From JAAOIF01 sp965217125 (GTDB lineage Bacteria > Pseudomonadota > Gammaproteobacteria > PS1 > Pseudothioglobaceae): DNA of 64,000 nucleotides. Location of the stretch: assembly GCA_965217125.1 (NCBI GenBank), contig OZ244244.1, forward strand, positions 186,001 through 250,000. The letters run 5' to 3'. Shown here piece by piece: positions 16,494 through 27,200 of the stretch. The notes under the pieces are model-generated. The model had not been told where the DNA came from and made no database searches. It worked only from the letters and a program-made list of their open reading frames with translations. Both the position numbers and the translations under genes were made by a program. The stretch's first letter is position 1. Each line of letters starts with the position of its first letter.

Positions 16494-19409
16494 ATGAGTA
16501 ATAACAGATTGCCAGAGCCGTTTGGTAGTGAAATTAATCGTAATCAGCCTATTAATTTTAACTTTGAAGGCAAAACCTATCAAGGGTTTGCAGGAGATAA
16601 TGTTGCTAGTGCATTACTTGCAAATGGACAAAAAATAATTTCACGATCATTCAAATATCATCGTCCTCGTGGTATTTTAAGTATGACCGGACAAGATGCT
16701 AATACTTTAGTGCAATTAGCAAGTGAAGCTAATGTGGCTGCTGATAAATTATTAATAAAAGATAATTTGCAAGTCAGTGGGCAACACTACATGGGCAGTT
16801 TAGCAAAAGATAGGCTTAGTTTTATTGGAAAATTATCAAGATTTCTACCCGTTGGTTTTTACTACAAAGCATTTTATAGTGGTAATAGTTGGGACAAAAG
16901 ATGGCAAAATATTTTTCGTAAGTTTACCGGATTAGGAGTTATTAATCCGAAAAACGAAGGTGCTTACTACGATAAACAATACCTATTTTATGATGCTGTT
17001 GTTGTTGGCGGCGGAGTTAGCGGGCTGCAAACTGCACTTAATTTAGCAAAAGAAAAAATTAGTGTTCTTTTAGTAGATGAAAATGCTAAATTAGGCGGTG
17101 CATTAAATTATGCACGCTTTGATGTAGATGGCGAATTAGCCAGCAGATTATGTCAGGACTTAGTTAAAGAAATTAATAATAATAAACAAATTACAGTTAT
17201 GACAGATGCTACTTGTAATTCAGTTTATAGTGATAATTGGTTGTCAATTATTCAGTATAAAAGAATGTATAAAGTAAGGGCAAAACAATTATTATTAGCA
17301 ACTGGTGTATTTGTTCAACCTTTAATTTTTCACAACAATGACTTGCCCGGCATTATGCTGACAACAGCAGCACAAAGATTAATGCGACAATACGCTGTAA
17401 AACCTGGTAGCGTTGCAGTTGTGGCAACAGTAAATGATGATGATTATGCAACAGCACTGGATTTATTAGATGCAGGTATAGAAGTTGCTGGTGTTGTTGA
17501 TTTGCGAGACCAGCCTAGCGCCTCAGATTTTGCCCTAAAAGTAAAAAGTAGGGGAGTAAAAATATATAATAATCATACTATTTTTTCAGCAAAGGCTAAT
17601 GCTTGTGGAACTCTTGCTGGTGTTAATATTAGAGAAATAATAAATGATGGTGAATGTATAGATACAGGAGACGATATAACTTGTGATTTATTATGTATGA
17701 ATGGTGGTTATATGCCAGCTTATCAGTTACCATGTTTTTTGGGGGCAAGCTTAGGTTTTGATGAAAATAGCAATCTCTTTGTTATTGAAAATCTAGCTAA
17801 CAACTGTTACTTAGTGGGCAGCGTTAATAATGCTGATACACTTACTGTCAGTAAAAATCAGGCTAGTTATTTTGCAACTAAAGCACTATTAGAATTAGGC
17901 ATTAAAAACAACATATCTTTGACGGAAAAAGACTTAAAACCTGAGCATAATGCCAACTTTGTGCTACCAATATTTAAACATCCTAAAACTAAAGAATTTA
18001 TTGATTATGATGAAGACCTGCAAATATGTGATATTGTCAATGCCGTTAAAGAAGGTTATGAAAACATACAGTTAGTTAAACGCTTTTCTACTTTAGGTAT
18101 GGGGCCTTCTCAAGGTCGTTTTTCAGCATTTATGAGCGCTTATCTTGTGGCTAGTTTAGATAAAAATCGTAGCATTGGTTTTGTTGGTGTAACTACAGCC
18201 AGACCTCCTTATACGGTCGAAAAAATAGGGCATCAAGCAGGCAGAAGTTTTTTTCCAGAAAGACATAGCAGTATGCACCACAGACATTTACAAGCTGGCG
18301 CACAACCATTGTTAGCTGGTGTTTGGATTCGTCCAGCTTATTATGGCACTAAAGATAAAATGGCAGAGTGTATTAAAAATGAAAGCTTAGCTGTGCATAA
18401 TAATGTAGGCATTGTTGATGTTTCCACTTTAGGCGGCATTGAAGTAAGAGGCCCTGATGCAGCTGAATTTATTAACCGTATGTATACTTGGAATTTTCTC
18501 AAACAACCAGTAGGAAAAGCGCGCTATGCCCTACTTACTAATGAAGCAGGAGTGGTAATTGATGATGGCGTTGCTTGTCGTTTTAATGACCAGCATTTTT
18601 ATGTAACAGCTACTACAGGTGGAGTTGATAATGTTTATCTACAATTTTTAAAATGGAATTCTATGTGGCGTCTTAATATAGATATTGCTAATGTTACTTC
18701 TGCTTGGTGTGGGGTTAATGTTGCAGGTCCTAACTCACGCAAAGTATTAGCTAAAATTTGTAATGATGTCGATCTTTCAGCCGAAGCATTTCCTTATGTT
18801 GGCGTGCGTCAAGGGCATGTTGCTGGCATACAAGCTAGACTTATAAGAGTAGGTTTTGTAGGAGAATTAGGCTATGAAATACATGTCGCCCAACATCAAG
18901 GCGAAGCTTTGTGGGATGCTTTGCTTGCTGCTGGTGAATCATTTGGAATAAAACCTTTTGGAATCGAAACTCAACGCCTACTTAGGCTGGAAAAAGGCCA
19001 TGTTATTATTAGTCAAGATACAGACTCAGTTACCTACCCAGAAGAAATTAATATGAGTTGGGCAGTAGGCAATAAAAAACCGTTTTTCATTGGACAAAAA
19101 TCTATCAAAATTTATAATGATAAAAAACCAATAAGAAAATTAATAGGTTTTGAAGTGTTAGATAATGATGCGCCAACACCTAAAGAAAACCATTTGTGTT
19201 TTGACTTAAATGAGAAGTTATCAGGTCGGGTAACATCATGTTCGCACTCAGCTATTTTAGCAAAAACAATTGGTATGGCCTATGTAAGCCCTGAATTTTT
19301 TGAAGTTAATACACAATTTCAAATTCGTTGTGATGGTGGGGTATATGCAAAAGTTAAAACTGTAGCTATGCCTTTTTATGACCCCGAAAATAAACGCCAG
19401 GAAATGTAG
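16494..19409 (+). CDS. mgdC: N-methylglutamate dehydrogenase subunit C (sarcosine oxidase alpha-like)
   Basis: Large subunit of the heterotetrameric dehydrogenase, 971 residues. Order: an N-terminal Fer2-like domain (FEGKTYQGFAGDNVASALLA, about 24-50), a pyridine-nucleotide/FAD domain with VVGGGVSGLQTALNLA at about 168-184, a linker with the zinc-poor SoxA-like region, and a C-terminal GcvT-like folate domain from about 600 to the end. The last receives the methyl carbon as methylene-THF. The length is typical of SoxA/MgdC. A GGAG site precedes the start, and the stop is followed after 3 bases by mgdD. Confidence 0.9.
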   Translation: MSNNRLPEPFGSEINRNQPINFNFEGKTYQGFAGDNVASALLANGQKIISRSFKYHRPRGILSMTGQDANTLVQLASEANVAADKLLIKDNLQVSGQHYMGSLAKDRLSFIGKLSRFLPVGFYYKAFYSGNSWDKRWQNIFRKFTGLGVINPKNEGAYYDKQYLFYDAVVVGGGVSGLQTALNLAKEKISVLLVDENAKLGGALNYARFDVDGELASRLCQDLVKEINNNKQITVMTDATCNSVYSDNWLSIIQYKRMYKVRAKQLLLATGVFVQPLIFHNNDLPGIMLTTAAQRLMRQYAVKPGSVAVVATVNDDDYATALDLLDAGIEVAGVVDLRDQPSASDFALKVKSRGVKIYNNHTIFSAKANACGTLAGVNIREIINDGECIDTGDDITCDLLCMNGGYMPAYQLPCFLGASLGFDENSNLFVIENLANNCYLVGSVNNADTLTVSKNQASYFATKALLELGIKNNISLTEKDLKPEHNANFVLPIFKHPKTKEFIDYDEDLQICDIVNAVKEGYENIQLVKRFSTLGMGPSQGRFSAFMSAYLVASLDKNRSIGFVGVTTARPPYTVEKIGHQAGRSFFPERHSSMHHRHLQAGAQPLLAGVWIRPAYYGTKDKMAECIKNESLAVHNNVGIVDVSTLGGIEVRGPDAAEFINRMYTWNFLKQPVGKARYALLTNEAGVVIDDGVACRFNDQHFYVTATTGGVDNVYLQFLKWNSMWRLNIDIANVTSAWCGVNVAGPNSRKVLAKICNDVDLSAEAFPYVGVRQGHVAGIQARLIRVGFVGELGYEIHVAQHQGEALWDALLAAGESFGIKPFGIETQRLLRLEKGHVIISQDTDSVTYPEEINMSWAVGNKKPFFIGQKSIKIYNDKKPIRKLIGFEVLDNDAPTPKENHLCFDLNEKLSGRVTSCSHSAILAKTIGMAYVSPEFFEVNTQFQIRCDGGVYAKVKTVAMPFYDPENKRQEM

Positions 19410-19412
19410 AAA

Positions 19413-20096
19413 ATGATAAATAAAAGTATGTTACATAACTATCATCAGCAGCATAATGCTGATTTTATAGAATTAGAAAATGATTGTTTTGTAGTAGGGC
19501 AATATAATAATTTAGAGCAAGAAAAACAACAATATACTAATCTTGCTTTAATTGACTTAACAACTTTAACAAGAATAGGGTTTAAAGGCAATGATACGCC
19601 AGCGTGGTTAATGCAGCAAAAAATTAAGTTGCCTGAAAAACCTAATAGTGCAATTCGTTTAACAGATGGAACTTTGTTAGCCAAATTATCTTTTAATGAA
19701 TATTTGTTTTTAAATAATTTAAACAATAACTCAAGCAGTTGTAAAACATTAGAAAACTCTTGGAAAATGGAAAATGATAAATTATGTTATAAATTGCATC
19801 GCAATCACAGCCATAGTTATTTTTTATTAACCGGCAAGCATAGTGTTATGCTTATGTCTAAGATTTGTGGTGTAGATTTAGCAGATTCACATTTTCCAAC
19901 GCATAGTGTTGCCCAAACATCTGTAGCACGCCTTAATACCATTATAATAAAAGATAATATTGCCGATACAACAGTATTTCATTTGCTGTTTGATTCAGCC
20001 TCAGCAGAATATATGTGGCACTGTTTATTGGACGCTATGCAAGAGTTTTCAGGTAAGATAATTGGAATTAACTCAATTATTAATTCAAAAAAATAA
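19413..20096 (+). CDS. mgdD: N-methylglutamate dehydrogenase subunit D (sarcosine oxidase gamma-like)
   Basis: A 227-residue protein, identified mainly by position after the alpha-like subunit and by a weak gamma-subunit pattern (TLTRIGFKGNDTPAWL, later VARLNTIIIK and a C-terminal AEYMWHCLLDA). Gamma subunits are the least conserved of the four. It is rich in asparagine and lysine. It starts 3 bases after mgdC and ends 3 bases before the amidotransferase gene, so coupled translation is likely. Confidence 0.75.
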   Translation: MINKSMLHNYHQQHNADFIELENDCFVVGQYNNLEQEKQQYTNLALIDLTTLTRIGFKGNDTPAWLMQQKIKLPEKPNSAIRLTDGTLLAKLSFNEYLFLNNLNNNSSSCKTLENSWKMENDKLCYKLHRNHSHSYFLLTGKHSVMLMSKICGVDLADSHFPTHSVAQTSVARLNTIIIKDNIADTTVFHLLFDSASAEYMWHCLLDAMQEFSGKIIGINSIINSKK

Positions 20097-20099
20097 CTT

Positions 20100-20825
20100 A
20101 TGAAAATTATAGTACTTCAACACATTCCTATCGAAGACCCCGGCTATATCAAAACATTATTAGCACAAGACAAATGTGAGTTAACTACAATTGAGTTAGA
20201 TCGTGGTGAAAAAATACCTGATAATTTACAACAATTTGATGCAATGTTATGTATGGGCGGCCCTATGGATACTTGGATGACTGATGATTATCCTTGGCTT
20301 AGTGATGAAAAAAAACGAATTAAAGAATTTGTTTGCACTCTTGAAAAACCTTTTTTGGGTTTTTGTCTGGGAGCTCAATTATTGGGTGAGGTTTTGGGCG
20401 GTAGGGTTGTAAAATCAAGCCCTTCAGAAATTGGAGTATTGGATATTAAGTTTAATCAAAATAGTAATAATGATTTATTATTTAGTGATTTTGAGCAAAC
20501 AATTAAAGCAGTTCAATGGCATTCGTATGAAGTTAAAGGCTTAGAGGAAAACCCTAATGTTACGGTGTTAGCATCTTCAGCTACTACTAAATATCAAATT
20601 TTTCGATACCGACACAATGCCTATGGAATTCAATTTCATATTGAAGTAGAAAAGCATACGATTAAACAGTGGGCACAGGTTGCAGAATACAAAAATGCCT
20701 TAATAGCTAATCTTGGTCAAAATGCTATATTTGATTTTGATAAACTTGTAAAAATAAATATGAATAGTATGAATGCAAATTGCAAAATTTTATATAAAAA
20801 ATTTAAAAAATTAATTCATATTTGA
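20100..20825 (+). CDS. Class I glutamine amidotransferase (GATase1)
   Basis: A 241-residue standalone class I amidotransferase. The nucleophile elbow GFCLGAQLLG places the Cys near residue 84, and the His-x-Glu pair is in IQFHIEVEKHT near residue 181, so the triad looks complete. Such proteins hydrolyse glutamine or gamma-glutamyl amides. As the last gene of the methylamine operon it could cleave gamma-glutamylmethylamide or handle glutamine made by the pathway. No partner synthetase follows. The lysine-rich C-terminal 30 residues look unusual and poorly conserved. Confidence 0.85.
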   Translation: MKIIVLQHIPIEDPGYIKTLLAQDKCELTTIELDRGEKIPDNLQQFDAMLCMGGPMDTWMTDDYPWLSDEKKRIKEFVCTLEKPFLGFCLGAQLLGEVLGGRVVKSSPSEIGVLDIKFNQNSNNDLLFSDFEQTIKAVQWHSYEVKGLEENPNVTVLASSATTKYQIFRYRHNAYGIQFHIEVEKHTIKQWAQVAEYKNALIANLGQNAIFDFDKLVKINMNSMNANCKILYKKFKKLIHI

Positions 20826-20843
20826 ATTTAGGCATTAAAAACA

Positions 20844-20889
20844 CAAAATCAGCCAGATTTTAGCGTGGTTTTTTTAAAAGAAGATTTTG
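20844..20889. terminator. Terminator-like region between converging genes
   Basis: AAAATC (20845-20850) pairs with GATTTT (20856-20861) across a 5-base loop, and seven T residues follow at 20869-20875. CAAAATC at 20844-20850 can also pair with GATTTTG at 20883-20889. This is the only sequence between the converging amidotransferase and giant-protein genes, so a bidirectional terminator is plausible. The stems are short and AT-rich. Confidence 0.4.
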
Positions 20890-21240
20890 CCTTGTTATTT
20901 ATATGTATCTAAATAACCCTTCAACTGTGCGCTTGTTTTTCTGCCCTCAATTGCATCACTAGCAATGGTAGTATGTAAATTGTTAGCATTAGAGTTTAGT
21001 AAATATTTAAAGATAATCAATCCATCGTTAGGGGCATTAATAGTCTTATTGCCATCAACATCTAAAATAGTTCCTGCATCATCTAAATAAGCCTTCAGCT
21101 GTGCGCTTGTTTTTCTGCCCTCCATTGCATCACTAGCAATGGTAGTATGTAAATTGTTAGCATTAGAGTTTAGTAAATATTTAAAGATAATCAATCCATC
21201 ATTAGGGGCATTAACAGTCCCATTGCCATCAATATCTAAG
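20876..21240 (-). repeat. Shared 3' module: duplicated dockerin-like C-terminus plus 25-bp flank
   Basis: The last 115 or so codons of this gene encode two tandem EF-hand-like units (DIDGNG or DVDGNK, then DGLIIFKYLLNSNANNLHTT). Near-identical doublets end the two neighbouring giants at about 29262-29610 and 32226-32580. The 25-bp 3' flank at 20876-20900 recurs identically at 32201-32225, with a diverged form near 29245-29270. The module therefore moves or is homogenised together with its 3' flank. Confidence 0.9.
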
Positions 21241-24200
21241 GAAAAAGTTATGGCAGCTGGATTAACGGTAATGCTAAGGGTGGCTGAATCACTGTTAGTT
21301 ACATTTGTAGCAGTAATTGTGTATATCATTGCTGTAGCACTAGCACTTGGGGTGCCTGAGATAGATCCAGTAGCAGTATCAAAAGATAAATTATTAGTAA
21401 TTGCTGGCGCAATAGAATATAAATCAGCAACTCCTCCAGTATTTGTAGCACTTATATCAACATATATTCCAACAACAGCAGTAATAGTAGTGGTTGAAAG
21501 ACTAATATTTGGAGCTTTTGGATTGACGGTAATATTAAGCGTTGCTGTGCTATTGCCGCTTACATTACTGGCAGTAATTGTCCATTGAGCATTAGTTGCA
21601 GCATTAGCAGGTGTTCCTGAAATAGTTCCAGTCTCAGTGCTAAAAGACAGACCAACATTAAGCGCTGGTGAGATAGCATAAGAAGTAGCAGTTCCTCCAG
21701 AGTTTATAACTGTTATATCGCTAATAGCTCTTCCAGCAGTGGCAGTAATAGTAGTGGTTGAAAGGCTAATATCTGGGGCAGCTGGATTAACAGTAATCTC
21801 AACGGTTGCTGTGCTATTGCCGCTTACATTGCTGGCAGTAATTGTATATACAACATTAGTTGCAGCATTAGCAGGTGTTCCTGAAATAGTGCCATCAGTA
21901 GTATCAAAAGATAGAGCATTATCAATTGCTGGTGATATAGAATATGTTGCATCTCCGCCAGAATTTGTAACTGTTATATCGCTAATAGCACTGCCGGCAG
22001 TGGCAGTAATAGTAGTAGTTGAAAGACTAATACTTGGAGCTTCTATATTGACAGTAATACTAAGGGTGGCTGAATCACTGTTAGTTACATTGCTGGCAGT
22101 GATTGTATATACTTGTAGTGTTGCGGTGGTGTTTGGAGTTCCTGAAATAGTTCCATCAGTAGTGGCAAAAGATAGACCTTCGCTAAGTGCTGGTGAGATA
22201 GAATAAGTGGCAGTTCCACCATCATTGCTAACTGTTATAGCAGTAATAGCCGTTGCAACACTGGCAACAACAGTAGTGGTTGAAAGGCTAATATCTGGGG
22301 CAGCTGGATTGACAGTAATATTAAGGATGGCTACATCAGTGTCAGTTATATTTGTGGCAGTAATTACATATAATTGTTGTGTTGCGGGGGTGCTTGGGGT
22401 TCCTGAAATAGTTCCATCAGCGGTATTAAAAGATAGACCGTTATTAAGTGCTGGTGATATAGAATATGTTGCATCTCCGCCAGAATTTGTAACTGTTATA
22501 TTGTTAATGGCACTGCCGGCAGTGACAGTAATATCAGTGGCTGAAAGACTAATATTTGGAGCTTTTGGATTAACAGTAATATTAAGCGTTGCTGTGCTAT
22601 TGCCGCCTATATTACTGGCAGTAACTGTATATACAACATTAGTTGCAGCATTAGCAGGTATTCCCGAAATAGTTCCATCAGTAGTATCAAAAGATAGACC
22701 ATTATCAATTGCTGGTGATATAGAATATGTTGCATCTCCGCCAGAATTTGTAACTGTTATATCGCTAATAGCACTGTCGGCAGTAGCAGTAAGAGTAGAA
22801 ACTGAAAGGCTAATACTTGGAGCAAAAATTATATTAATAGTAATAGTTGCTGTAGCAGTTAAACTGCTATCAGACACTTGAACTACTAATTGTTGAGTAG
22901 CAAGTTGAGTATTATCTGCTACAGTAATTTCTCCACTGCTACTGCCAATAGCAAAAGCGCCATTGCCAGATGTTATAGTAAAAGCAAGAGTATCTCCATT
23001 CACATCATAGGCTGTTACTGTGCCTACACTATATCCATTCGCTGCTGTGCTTGAAATAGCAAAAATAGCATCATCTATTGTTGGAGCGGTAGGTGTGGCA
23101 GAATTAACTCTAACATTAATAGTTACCGTAGTGCTATTATTGTTGTCATCGGTTAAAATTATATTAAGGGTTGTAGTTCCAAAAGATCCTGCTGCTGGTT
23201 TATAAGTAACGGTGGTGCTGCTAACACCAGCATTAGTTGTGTTATTATTAGTAAAAGCAACTATGCCGTTGCCAGTGCTATTAGTGTATGACCAAGTTAT
23301 ATTATCACTGTCTAAATCAAAACCAGTAAGTTTTACTACTTCTGTAGCAGCTGAATCTTGGTCAATAGAAAAATTATAAGAATTTAATTTAGGCAAGCCT
23401 GATGGCAGTTCGAAAAAGCCGTCATCTATAGCGCCAGCGCCTACATCATTACAACCTCTATCATTAAAGCGGCTATCATCTTGATAACGCAAACAAGCAA
23501 CAGCATTATTATCAGCAAAAAAACCACTATTACCGCCATTAAAACTAAAATCATAATGCCCTGGTGCAATTTGCTCTCCACTATTACCATCATCAGGGAC
23601 GCTATCAAACAAAATAAAATCGCCCAATACAGAATACCAACTATCAACACTGCCTGCTATACCAAAGCCGGTTTCAGTGCCTGATGCTACGCCTAAATAT
23701 GTATCAAACGAGCCACCTGATAAAGTATTAAAGAAAAGTCGTTCTTGTTCGCTGTCAATAATTGCAATATGAGCATCAGTATTAAAAGATGATTGTAAGG
23801 CAACAAAATCAGCAAAATTAGCGCCAGTATCATTATTAACACTAAAATATAGGCTACCACCAAATACTGCTGCATCATTTTTATAGTCGTATTTTCTACT
23901 TATAGTATCAGTAATAGCATCAATATAAGTGGCAATATCTTGTGAAATTATTGGGGTTTTATTAGCTTGATTAACTATAACTGTTAGTGTTTTGCTAGTA
24001 ACATCATTATTTTCATCAGTTAGGGTTATTGTAATAGTGCCAGTGCCTGTGGCGTCAGGGATGATAGTAAAATAAAGTGTGGCTGTTTGCTCAGTGCTAC
24101 TTAAAGTAGCAGTGGAGATAATAGAACTATCAGAAAACGATACTACAGGCGCTGGATTAGTGGTGAATATGCCGCCAGTAGCACTAACAGCAAAGTTTGC

Positions 24201-27200
24201 ATTAGCAGAGATATTATCCTTATCAATAATCTCAGTTATATTAACTTGATGACGAATAGTATTAGCGGCATTTTCAGTTAAAGTAATATCTGTTTCCGTT
24301 ATATTAAAAGTAGGATTGGTAACTATATTTATGCTTATGTCTTGGGTGGTTGTGTCAAAAGTATTAGCGGCTGAGATTGTGATATTATAAATATTTGCAG
24401 CAGCATCAGTGGTTGAAAAAACTGGGGCAGTATTAAATGCTAAAACACCGTCTGCTGTAAGAGTAAATGCTGCTGCATTTGTGCCTGTTATGCTTGCTGA
24501 GAAAGTAACTGTTCCATTTCCATTAGTTGCACTCAATGTTGCTACAGCTGTTGTGTTTTCTAATACACTAAATGTGTTAGCAGAGCTTATTACTGGTGCT
24601 TCGTTTGCATCATTATTAACAGTAATAGTAAAATCTTTTGAAAAAGTTTTGCCACCTTCGTCAGTTGTGGTAACACTAATAATATATGAAGATTGTGTTT
24701 CATAATCAAAACTAATAGCAGCTGTTAAAGTGCCATTAGCAGAAAGCGTAAAATTTGCAGTATTATTATTTAAAGCATAAGTATGAGTTCCAAAAAAATC
24801 TTCATCAGTTGTTGAAAAAGCTCCTATAACTACTCCAGCCCCAGCATTTTCATCAATACTATTAGTTAAAAGAGTTATATCTGTTGGCGCGTCATTCTCA
24901 TCAGTAATAGTAACTGTCCATGACTGAGTGGCAGTAGCAGCGTTTCCATCCCCATCAATAGCAGTTAAAACAACAACATAGATATTATCCATATCGGTAT
25001 CAACAGGATTTTCAAAATCTCTGGCTACCATACTAATAACTCCAGCGGCATTAACTGAAAAACCAGCAGCATCATCTCCTGACAAAGTATAAGTAACAGT
25101 CCCGATCGGGGCATCTCCAGTTAAAGTAATAGTTGCAGAATAAGTTGTATTTTCTGCAATAGTATTGGTAATTGTTGCAATAGTAAAAGTTGCTGTTTCT
25201 ATTACATCATTAATTGTAATAATAAAATCTTCTGAATAAGAATTATTATCTTTATCGGTTGTTGTAATATTAACGCTATATGAAGATTTTTCTTCATGAT
25301 CAAATACAACATCAGCTATTAAATTATCACCAGAAATTGAGAAAAATTGTTCATCAATATCAAGAATTAGCGTTCTATTAGGAACTATTGCTATACCAAT
25401 TTGATTTAAAACCCTGTTAAAGCCAATCAATGTTGCTCCATTATAAATATCAGGCCAGGTGTTTAATCGGATTGTTCCATAATAATACCCATCAGTAACA
25501 ACCGAAGCAGAAACTCCAGTAGTGCCGGTCATAGTATTTATAGCAGCCGCTAACTTACTGGCAGGATATCTGGGTGCATTGGGATTGAGTATTATAGTAG
25601 CTATAGTATGAGTTCCACCATTAACATCTTCTATTATAAAATTATCTTCAGTCCTAGGAACAGAACCAAGTTCATATTCTAAATCAAATTCAAAATAATG
25701 ATTGGTCAAAGTATAAGTATGAGTCCCATTATCAGGGTCTTCTGTTGAAAGCGTTCCAATTATTCCAGTAGCGGAATTTTCAGCTATGCTGCTTGATGAA
25801 AGAGTTATATCTGTTGGAATATCATCTTCGTCAGTAATAGTAATTGAAAAAATCTTATAATTGCTATTTCCGTCCTCATCAGCAACAGATAAATAAACAT
25901 TATAAATATTATCACCATCTTCATCAATAGGATTTTCAAAATCTTTTGCCGTCATACTAACAATTCCATTAGCATTAACTGAAAAATAATCAACATCATA
26001 ATATGACAAATTATAAGTAATATTGCCGATTGGTGCATCTCTAGTTAAAACAACAGCTTGAGAATAAGCTACATTTTCTGCAATACTTGTATCATCAACT
26101 CCTGCGATACCAAAATTTGATATTTCTATTACATCAGTAATAGTAACTATCCATGATTGACTATAGGTATTTTCAGCATCAGTGGCAGTTAAAGTAACTT
26201 CATAAGTATTATTAGTATCTGCGTCTTTAGGGTTTTCAAAATTTCTGGCTATCATGCTAACAACTCCATTAGCAGCATTAACTGAAAAATCATCAGCATC
26301 AACTCCTGATAAACTATAAGTAGCAGTCCCGATTAGATTTTCTCCAGTTAAAGTAATAGCTGGATTAGAATAAGCTATATTTTCTGCAATACTTATATTA
26401 TCAATTGTTGGGATAATAATGGTTACATTAGTAATAGTAACTGTCCATGATTGACTATGAGTATTTTCATCCTCATCAGTAGCAATTAAAGTAACTTCAT
26501 AAGTATTATTAGTATCAGCATCCTCAGGATTTTCAAAATCTCTGGCTATCATGCTAACAACTCCATTAGCAGCATCAACTGAAAAATCATCAACATCAAT
26601 TCCTGATAAAGTATAAGTAACATTTCCTATTGGAGTGCCTCCAGCTAAAGTAATAGCCGGATTAGAATAAGCTATATTTTCTGCAATACTTATATTATCA
26701 ATTGTTGGGATAGTAAAATTTGCCACTTTTGTTACATCAGTAATAGCAACTGTCCATGATTGAGTAGCAGAGTTTGCATCATCATCAGTAGCGATTAAAG
26801 TAATTTCATAAATATTGTTAGTATCGTCATCTTTAGGATTTTCAAAATCTCTGGCTACCATGCTAACAACTCCAGTAGTAGCATTAACTGAAAAATCAGC
26901 AGCATCAACTCCTGATAAACTATAAATAACATTTCCTATTGGAGTGTCTCCAGTTAAAGTAATAGCTGGATTAGCATAAGCTGTATTTTCTGCAATACTT
27001 ATATCATCAATTGTTGGGATAATAATGGTTACATTAGTAATAGTAACTGTCCATGATTGACTATGGGTATTTTCATCCTCATCAGTAGCAATTAAAGTAA
27101 TTTCATAAATATTGTTAGTATCGTCATCTTTAGGGTTTTCAAAATCTCTGGCTACCATGCTAACAACTCCGGTAGCAGCATTAACTGAAAAATCAGCAGC

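Noticed and set aside
21139..22881. Long plus-strand open frames opposite the giant cadherin-like gene
   Set aside because: They are antisense shadows of a repetitive, stop-poor coding strand. They show the same periodicity and no ribosome sites.
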